Part shown: piece after piece, positions 28,962 through 33,598 of the stretch
How positions within the stretch are numbered: the stretch's first letter is position 1
Layout of the letters: each line of letters begins with the position of its first letter
Assembly: GCA_009840165.1 (NCBI GenBank)
Contig: VXOG01000016.1
Location: 1-33,598 of the forward strand
Direction of reading: 5' to 3'
From: Chloroflexota bacterium
Lineage (GTDB): Bacteria > Chloroflexota > Dehalococcoidia > Lucifugimonadales > UBA3495
Length of the DNA stretch: 33,598 nt
Made by a program: the position numbers and the translations under genes
The notes under the pieces: generated by a model
The model's database searches: none
Told to the model about the DNA's origin: nothing
Seen by the model: only the letters and a program-made list of their open reading frames with translations

Positions 28962-29696
28962 TTGCTCGTGTCTGAAGTCGAACCTTCCGACCTTGACCTG
29001 CTGTCCCGCGGCGAGTTCCTCAGTTGGGAGCTGACGCCGCACGGTTCCAACTATACGTTCCTGGCGGAGCTGGAACTGGACGGGCGGAACGGACACGCTA
29101 TCTATAAGCCGCGCAAAGGAGAGATCCCTCTTTGGGACTTTCCCAGCGGCACTTTGTTCAAGCGGGAATGCGCGGCTTACCTCCTGAGCCGGATACTGGG
29201 CTGGGACTTCATCCCCCTGACAGTGATCCGCGACGGGCCGCACGGCATCGGGTCGGCACAGCTTTTCGTTGACCACGACCCCAAGGAGAACTACTACACC
29301 ATCTCACGGGACAGCCTTGACGAGTCCGATGCCGACCAACTCAGGATGATGTGCTGCTTTGACCTGGTGGCCAACAACACCGACCGCAAGGCCAACCACG
29401 TGCTGCGCGGTTTTGACGGCAAGCTGTGGGGAATTGACCAGGGACTCACGTTCCACGCCGATACCAAGATACGCACGGTCATCTGGGACTTCGGCGAGGA
29501 ACCCATACCGGACCGTTTGCTGGAACCCCTGCGCCAGCTCTGCGGCCAACTGCTCGCGCCCACCGGCGAGGTGGCGGAACTGCTGACGCTGCTGGACGCC
29601 GAGGAGGCGCGGGCGCTGATGCAGCGGCTGCAATGGGTGTTGCAGGAGGGGGTGTTCCCTGGCATACCGGGAATGCGCCGGCGACGCCGGGGCTAA
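28962..29696 (+). CDS. SCO1664 family protein, PI3/4-kinase-like
   Basis: A 244-residue protein, starting at TTG 28962 or GTG 28968; no clear ribosome binding site helps to decide. It resembles a small atypical kinase of the phosphatidylinositol-3/4-kinase fold. HAIYKPRKGE holds a possible ATP-contact lysine at K49, the catalytic loop is DLVANNTDRKANHVL (134-148), and GIDQGLTFH (157-165) is the metal-binding counterpart of DFG. This family occurs with DUF3090 across Actinobacteria. The substrate is unknown. The stop (29694-29696) overlaps the stop of the convergent HAD gene by four bases. Confidence 0.85.
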   Translation: MLVSEVEPSDLDLLSRGEFLSWELTPHGSNYTFLAELELDGRNGHAIYKPRKGEIPLWDFPSGTLFKRECAAYLLSRILGWDFIPLTVIRDGPHGIGSAQLFVDHDPKENYYTISRDSLDESDADQLRMMCCFDLVANNTDRKANHVLRGFDGKLWGIDQGLTFHADTKIRTVIWDFGEEPIPDRLLEPLRQLCGQLLAPTGEVAELLTLLDAEEARALMQRLQWVLQEGVFPGIPGMRRRRRG

Positions 29697-30355
29697 GACC
29701 TCGCCGCCAGCAGGCCGTAGTCGAACTCCTCCAGGTTTTCGATAATCACGTCGGCGGCCGACAGATCCAGGTGACGGGTCGAATCGGTGAGGGTGCAGAT
29801 GGTGAAAGCGCCAGAGGCGGAGGCCGCCGCGAGTCCGATGGGCGAGTCCTCGATAGCGATGCACTCGGAGGCTTCCAGGCCGATGAGCCGCGCCGCCTTG
29901 ATGTAGATGTCGGGAGCGGGTTTGCCGTTCTCGATGTCGTCGCCGCCCAGCCGGACGGGGAAAGCGTCGGTCAAACCGATCACGGACAGCTTCAGTTCCA
30001 CCCACTCACGGAGCGATGACGAGGCGACGGCGACGGGCAGGCTGCGTCGCTGTGCCTCGGCGATCAGGTCGCGCACGCCGGGGCGAGCGGTCAGGTCGGA
30101 ACGCAGCACCTCCTTCACCACCTCGTTGTATCCGGCCAGCAGTTCCGCCGGCGTTTGCGGTACGTCGCGCAGTTCCTTGACCCGCACCCAAGTTTCCTCG
30201 ACGGTAGTGCCCAGCAGATAGCGGTTGTTTTCTTCCTCGGTTATGGGGGCGGCGCCGCAGCGCTCAACCATGACGTTGACCGCCTTGTGGAACAGTGGCT
30301 CGCTGTCCACCAGCACGCCGTCCATATCAAACAGAATACCCTTGTATCCGGCCAT
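29693..30355 (-). CDS. HAD hydrolase, beta-phosphoglucomutase/phosphatase-like
   Basis: A 220-residue HAD-superfamily protein. Motif I is LFDMDGVLVDSEP with nucleophile D10 and acid D12; motif II is VAVASSSLREW (S112); motif III K145 is in NGKPAPDIY; motif IV is CIAIEDSPIG with E169 and D170. The helical cap spans about residues 20-85, the pattern of subfamily IA (phosphoglucomutase, phosphoglycolate or sugar phosphatases). The substrate is not evident. AGGAGG lies upstream of the ATG. Its stop (TAG on the minus strand) shares CTAA at 29693-29696 with the opposing TAA of the SCO1664 gene. Confidence 0.88.
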   Translation of the reverse strand: MAGYKGILFDMDGVLVDSEPLFHKAVNVMVERCGAAPITEEENNRYLLGTTVEETWVRVKELRDVPQTPAELLAGYNEVVKEVLRSDLTARPGVRDLIAEAQRRSLPVAVASSSLREWVELKLSVIGLTDAFPVRLGGDDIENGKPAPDIYIKAARLIGLEASECIAIEDSPIGLAAASASGAFTICTLTDSTRHLDLSAADVIIENLEEFDYGLLAARS

Positions 30356-30388
30356 CCGTGATGATCCTCCTCATTGAGATCAAGTAGT

Positions 30389-30422
30389 CCGTTCGTGGTT
30401 CGACAGGCTCACCATGAGCGGA
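30389..30422. repeat. TTCGACAGGCTCA dispersed repeat, variant copy 4
   Basis: GTTCGTGGTTCGACAGGCTC then ACCATGAGCGGAC; the core is shared with the other three copies, but GGATGAG is CCATGAG here. Confidence 0.75.
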
Positions 30423-30458
30423 CAGTCATGGTTATTGAGCAGCTGCCAGCCATGGAGA

Positions 30459-30484
30459 TTGCCACGCTTTTGGTGTGGTGGCAA
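30459..30484. repeat. TTGCCAC/GTGGCAA hairpin beyond modC
   Basis: TTGCCAC (30459-30465) and GTGGCAA (30478-30484) form a 7-bp stem about 20 nt past the modC stop. It resembles one half of the GAGATTGC repeat. It could end transcription of modABC weakly; there is no T-run. Confidence 0.4.
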
Positions 30485-30503
30485 GGGTCACTGATTTGAA
30501 GGC

Positions 30504-31607
30504 TCATTCGGTGAGCAGGAAACAGGAGGAGGCTTTGAAGATGGCCCACAGCGGCTGGCCGGCGGCGATGCCCATTGCATCCAGCGACGCGCCGGTGATG
30601 TGGCAGCGCAGGACGGTTCCGGCGCAGTCCAGCGCCACTTCGTAACCGGGCGGGCGCAGCTCAACGGCGGACACCACGCCGGCCCAGGTGTTGCGGGCCG
30701 ACGACTGGGGCAGCGGGCCGGCGGCAAGGATGATGTCGGAGGCGCGGATGCCCACGGTGACGGCATCGCCGACGGCGCAGCCATCGGCCAGCGGTGTTTC
30801 CAGGGCACGTTCGCCGGCCTGGCATACCATGGTGCCGTCCTGGGGCAGACGGGCGGCGACGCGCATCGGGAGCAGGTTCTCCACGCCCACGAGCCGGGCG
30901 ACCCGGCCCTGGCCGGGCTGCTCCAGCACATGCAGCGGCGGCCCTTCTGCGACAACCCGGCCGGCGGCGATGATCTGCACGGTGTCGCCCAGGGCCAGGG
31001 CTTCTTCCCGGCTGTGGGTTACCATGACGACCGGGATGTTGAGATCCCGGATGGCGGAGCGCAACTCGGCCCCCAGCGCGCGGCGCAGTTCCATGTCCAG
31101 CGAGCTGAACGGCTCGTCCAGCAGCAGCAGGTCAGGCGACGGGGCCAGCGCGCGGGCCAATGCCGCGCGTTGCTGCTGCCCGCCGGAGAGTTGCGAGACC
31201 CGCCGCTCCTCCAGACCGGTCAGGTGCAGGCGGTCGATCAGGTGGGATACTCGCCAGTGGGCGGAGTCGCCGCGCCGGTCGGGCAGGCCGTAGGCGATGT
31301 TCTGCGCTACCGTCAGGTGCGGGAACAGGTGATTCTGCTGGGTTACGTAGCCGACACCGCGACGATGGGGCGGCTCCCAGCAGGGTGGCTCGTGGTCGTT
31401 GTCGGCGAACACGGTGCGGCCGGCGATGTCGATGCGACCGGATTCGGGCCGCATCAAGCCGGCGATGGTGCGCAATGCCGTGGTCTTGCCGGCTCCGGAC
31501 GGGCCGAACAGCACCAGCACTTTGCCGGCATCCACAGCGAAAGCGAGATCGACCGTGAAATCGCCGATGCTGACGCTGAAGTGACCGGCGGCTGCGGCGT
31601 CATTCAC
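30504..31607 (-). CDS. modC: Molybdate ABC transporter ATP-binding protein ModC
   Basis: A 367-residue ATPase with Walker A GPSGAGKT (35-42), Q-loop VTQQNHLFPHLTV (88-100), signature LSGGQQQR (140-147), Walker B LLLLDEP (160-166) and the switch histidine in VMVTHSREEAL. After residue 230 a regulatory part follows, and residues 285-365 form a TOBE/Mop-like oxyanion-binding region (VTVGIRASDIIL, SAVELRPPGYEVALDC). It powers molybdate or tungstate import at the inner membrane face. It is the last gene of modABC; its ATG overlaps the modB stop as ATGA (31604-31607). Confidence 0.9.
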   Translation of the reverse strand: MNDAAAAGHFSVSIGDFTVDLAFAVDAGKVLVLFGPSGAGKTTALRTIAGLMRPESGRIDIAGRTVFADNDHEPPCWEPPHRRGVGYVTQQNHLFPHLTVAQNIAYGLPDRRGDSAHWRVSHLIDRLHLTGLEERRVSQLSGGQQQRAALARALAPSPDLLLLDEPFSSLDMELRRALGAELRSAIRDLNIPVVMVTHSREEALALGDTVQIIAAGRVVAEGPPLHVLEQPGQGRVARLVGVENLLPMRVAARLPQDGTMVCQAGERALETPLADGCAVGDAVTVGIRASDIILAAGPLPQSSARNTWAGVVSAVELRPPGYEVALDCAGTVLRCHITGASLDAMGIAAGQPLWAIFKASSCFLLTE

Positions 31608-32440
31608 GGCGCGGCCTCCGCGCGGCGGCGCAGCAGGAAGCTCAGCAGCGCCAGGGACAGCGCCGAAATCGCCAGCATGAGGATAGCCAAAGCCAGAGCT
31701 GCGCCCAGGCTGGACTCCATGGTGGTCATTATGGCCAGCGGCATGGTTTGGGTGCGCCCGGTCAGGTTGCCAGCGAACATGATGGTTGCGCCAAACTCGG
31801 ACACCGCCCGGGCCCAGGCGAGCGTGGCTCCCGTCAGCAGGGACGGCCGCGACATGGGCAGGGTCAACCGCCAGAAAGTCTGCCAGGGCGAGACGCCGAG
31901 AGTCTGGGACACCTCCTCGTATGCCGGGTCAACGCCAGCGAATCCGATGCGGGCGGCCCGGATGTAAAAGGGGGCGGCCACGAAAATCTGAGCGAATATG
32001 ACGGCCACGGTGGTGAACGGGATCGTGACGCCGACGGAGGCCAGGGCCGGCCCCAGCAGGCCGTTGCGTCCGAAGGCCATCAGCATGGCGACGCCGGCCA
32101 CGACGGGCGGCAGCACGATGGGCAACTCCACGAACGTATCGATGACACGCAGCAACCGGCTGGTTGGCCCCTTCCGAGCCAGGATCAGGGCAAAAGGCGT
32201 GCCGATTACCACCACGATGACCAGGCTGATGACGCTGGTGACCACCGTGAGACGCAGGGCTTGCAGCACCAGGGGGCCGGTCAGTCCGGCGAGGAATCCA
32301 TCCTCCTGGCCGGCCCGCACCAGCAGCGCCAGGATGGGCAGGCCGATGAACAGCACGTAGATGACGGTGGCGACGATGCCGGCGGGGGCAAGAGCGCCGA
32401 GGGTTGTCCCCTGACGGGCACCGTTATTGGACGTACGCAT
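31604..32440 (-). CDS. modB: Molybdate ABC transporter permease ModB
   Basis: A 278-residue membrane protein with six or so hydrophobic helices (IVATVIYVLFIGLPILALLV, LTVVTSVISLVIVVVIGTPF, DTFVELPIVLPPVVAGVAML, and others). It carries the EAA-type cytoplasmic loop EEVSQTLGVSPWQTFWRLTL, which docks ModC, and ARAVSEFGATIMFAGN, which is characteristic of ModB/CysT-type permeases. It forms the transmembrane pore. It is the middle gene of the operon, about 80 nt after modA, with the gap partly filled by a short TCCGGC/GCCGGA hairpin. Confidence 0.9.
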   Translation of the reverse strand: MRTSNNGARQGTTLGALAPAGIVATVIYVLFIGLPILALLVRAGQEDGFLAGLTGPLVLQALRLTVVTSVISLVIVVVIGTPFALILARKGPTSRLLRVIDTFVELPIVLPPVVAGVAMLMAFGRNGLLGPALASVGVTIPFTTVAVIFAQIFVAAPFYIRAARIGFAGVDPAYEEVSQTLGVSPWQTFWRLTLPMSRPSLLTGATLAWARAVSEFGATIMFAGNLTGRTQTMPLAIMTTMESSLGAALALAILMLAISALSLALLSFLLRRRAEAAP

Positions 32441-32465
32441 TTGATATTACTCGTCCGTCATTCCG

Positions 32466-32481
32466 GCTTTCGCCGGAGTGG
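32466..32481. repeat. Short TCCGGC...GCCGGA hairpin in the modA-modB gap
   Basis: TCCGGC, loop TTTC, GCCGGA in the 83-nt gap. It could slow RNA decay or lower expression of modBC relative to modA. Confidence 0.45.
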
Positions 32482-32523
32482 CGACCCACCGAGGCGGAGC
32501 AACACACCCCAGACTCCGACGAA

Positions 32524-33372
32524 TCACGAAGCTGATCCCGCGTGGCACGGGCAGGTGATGTTGGCCGGCGGTACGAACCCGTGCTCGCGCAGGATGGCCT
32601 GGCCGGAATCGCCCTGGACGAACTTGATGAACTCCAGGGCCGTTTCAAGTTCGTCAGTGGTGGACAAGGCGGCGATGGGATATTGGGCCGCCGGATTGAA
32701 CTGTAGCGGAATCTCCAGCGTGCGGATGGCATGGGCGTACTGCGCCGCCAGCGCGTCGGTCTCATACACGATGCCGGCGTCCACCTCGCCCAAGGCTACT
32801 TTCTGCGCTACCCCGCGCACGCTGGTCTCGTTGGTCACCACGTTGGACAGCACGGCAGATGCGTAATCGCCGGGGAAAGCGCCGGAGGCGGCCAGCAGCG
32901 TCAGCGACTCGCGGGTGTAAGCGCCGGCCGGCACTTCCTCGGCAGCGATGGCAATGCTGACGCCGGGACGGGCGAGGTCGGCCAGAGCCTGCACCGCGTC
33001 GGAATCCGCGGGCACGGCGACGGCCAGGCGGGTGGCCGCAAAGTACTCAGGCACGTTGCCGAGCAGGCCGGACTCCTTGACCTGTGCCATGTGCTGCCAG
33101 TTGGCGGAGGCGAAGACGTCGGCCTCGGCGCCGTGTTCGAGCTGTGTGCGGAGGGTCTGGCTGCCGGCGAAGTTGAAAGCTACACGGACGCCGGGATGGT
33201 CGTCCTCAAAGGCCGTTGCAAGGGCCTGGAACGACTCGGCCAGGGACGCAGCGGCGAATACCGTCAGGGTGTTTTCCGCATCGCCGGAACGCTGGCCGGC
33301 GGGCGCGCAGGCGAGGGCGAGCAGCATGAACACGAGAACGGCGGCGGCAACCACGGTGGAGCGAAAGATCAT
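32524..33372 (-). CDS. modA: Molybdate ABC transporter substrate-binding protein ModA
   Basis: The protein is 282 residues from the ATG at 33370-33372, chosen because the sequence from there is a lipoprotein signal (MIFRSTVVAAAVLVFMLLAL, lipobox ALAC with C22). An extended -10 lies 9 nt upstream; a frame opening at 33450 has no such support. The mature part has the ModA pattern: TLTVFAAASLAESFQALATA, VRVAFNFAGSQTLRTQLEHG, ADVFASANWQHM, GEVDAGIVYETDA and ALEFIKFVQGDSGQAILREHGF. It binds molybdate or tungstate outside the membrane and passes it to ModB. It is the first gene of modABC. Confidence 0.9.
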   Translation of the reverse strand: MIFRSTVVAAAVLVFMLLALACAPAGQRSGDAENTLTVFAAASLAESFQALATAFEDDHPGVRVAFNFAGSQTLRTQLEHGAEADVFASANWQHMAQVKESGLLGNVPEYFAATRLAVAVPADSDAVQALADLARPGVSIAIAAEEVPAGAYTRESLTLLAASGAFPGDYASAVLSNVVTNETSVRGVAQKVALGEVDAGIVYETDALAAQYAHAIRTLEIPLQFNPAAQYPIAALSTTDELETALEFIKFVQGDSGQAILREHGFVPPANITCPCHAGSAS

Positions 33373-33381
33373 AACCGGCGC

Positions 33382-33390
33382 ATTATAGCA
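33382..33390 (-). promoter_or_regulatory. Extended -10 promoter of modABC
   Basis: On the minus strand TGC-TATAAT (33382-33390), a perfect -10 with the TG extension, lies 9 nt before the modA ATG, so the leader would be only about 2-4 nt. No -35 match is seen, and no palindromic ModE-like operator is evident. Confidence 0.55.
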
Positions 33391-33420
33391 ACCGGGGGCC
33401 GTGTCGCATCCGTTCCATTT

Positions 33421-33512
33421 GTCACTGCGAGGAACGCAGCGACGTAGCAATCCAGCCGGCTGAGTAAAGGCCTCTTCGGCAACGATATTGCCACGCTACG
33501 CTCGCAATGACA
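33421..33512. repeat. Inverted pair of CATTGCGAG-type repeats
   Basis: GTCACTGCGAGGAACGCAGC then GACGTAGCAATCC (33421-33453) faces ATATTGCCACGCTACGCTCG then CAATGACA (33484-33512) in opposite orientation. Both match the elements at 5143-5177 and 9253-9286. Confidence 0.7.
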
Positions 33513-33557
33513 GCTCGAGCGGAAGTGAGTACACGTGAGCCCGCAGGGCTATCGCAT

Positions 33558-33598
33558 ATGAAAACCGGGTTGTTTGGTAGGATGTTGAACAAGTGTGA
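33558..33598 (+). CDS. Possible start of a gene, cut by the window edge
   Basis: An ATG at 33558 opens a frame (KTGLFGRMLNKC) to the window end. There is no Shine-Dalgarno and 13 codons are too few to judge, so this may be chance. Confidence 0.15.
   Translation, partial: MKTGLFGRMLNKC

Noticed and set aside
30600-31967. Plus-strand open frame of 455 codons
   Set aside because: Antisense to modC and modB; its composition (G, Q, R, H rich) fits a shadow frame.
1-33598. CRISPR array, rRNA and tRNA genes
   Set aside because: No regularly spaced direct repeats, rRNA-like segments or tRNA cloverleaf signals were found on either strand by eye.

Overview
The window is GC-rich, gene-dense bacterial DNA. 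It carries F420-type luciferase-like oxidoreductase, GYD, DUF3500, Uma2, DUF3090/SCO1664 and Asp-box propeller genes together with many short intergenic palindromic repeats. That mix suggests a Chloroflexota genome (SAR202/Dehalococcoidia-like). This is inferred from gene content only: there is no rRNA or tRNA in the window, and no CRISPR array was seen.

Left part (1-11.1 kb). The window opens in the 3' end of a large serine recombinase, followed by a strong terminator hairpin and decayed pieces of an integrase and an AAA/TOPRIM-type gene. Metabolic genes follow: aldo/keto reductase, LLM oxidoreductase, a Uma2 nuclease-like protein, an alpha/beta hydrolase and a seven-Asp-box propeller. Next, on the minus strand, is a three-gene toxin-antitoxin-like operon with successive ATGA overlaps: a HicB-like gene broken by one TAG codon, a BrnT/DUF4258-like toxin, and a protein with a duplicated putative antitoxin domain. 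A 650-base stretch without convincing genes contains a 239-bp segment bounded by perfect 15-bp inverted repeats. After it come a PD-(D/E)XK-like gene with a small partner, an orphan HicB and a thiamine-diphosphate enzyme.

Middle part (11.1-25.6 kb). This is an accessory/defence zone. It holds a D12-class adenine methylase overlapping a SacI-like restriction endonuclease, then an orphan peptide-binding lipoprotein, a GYD protein and a DUF3500 protein. Two hicB-hicA pairs follow, one with a HicA lacking the usual GSH histidine, with an unrecognised protein between them. Last are an XRE/ImmA-IrrE + DUF4411 PIN-like pair and a two-gene type I restriction system whose methylase and specificity subunits are fused in one chain.

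Right part (25.8-33.6 kb). This is mostly housekeeping: a ComM/YifB AAA ATPase, a membrane protein with an EGR-repeat tail next to a frameshifted partial copy of itself, the conserved DUF3090-SCO1664 pair, a HAD phosphatase ending tail-to-tail with it, and the molybdate transporter operon modABC. At least two genes, and probably modA, appear to be read from promoters lying directly against the start codon (leaderless or nearly so). Several families of short palindromic repeats fill the gaps between genes throughout.
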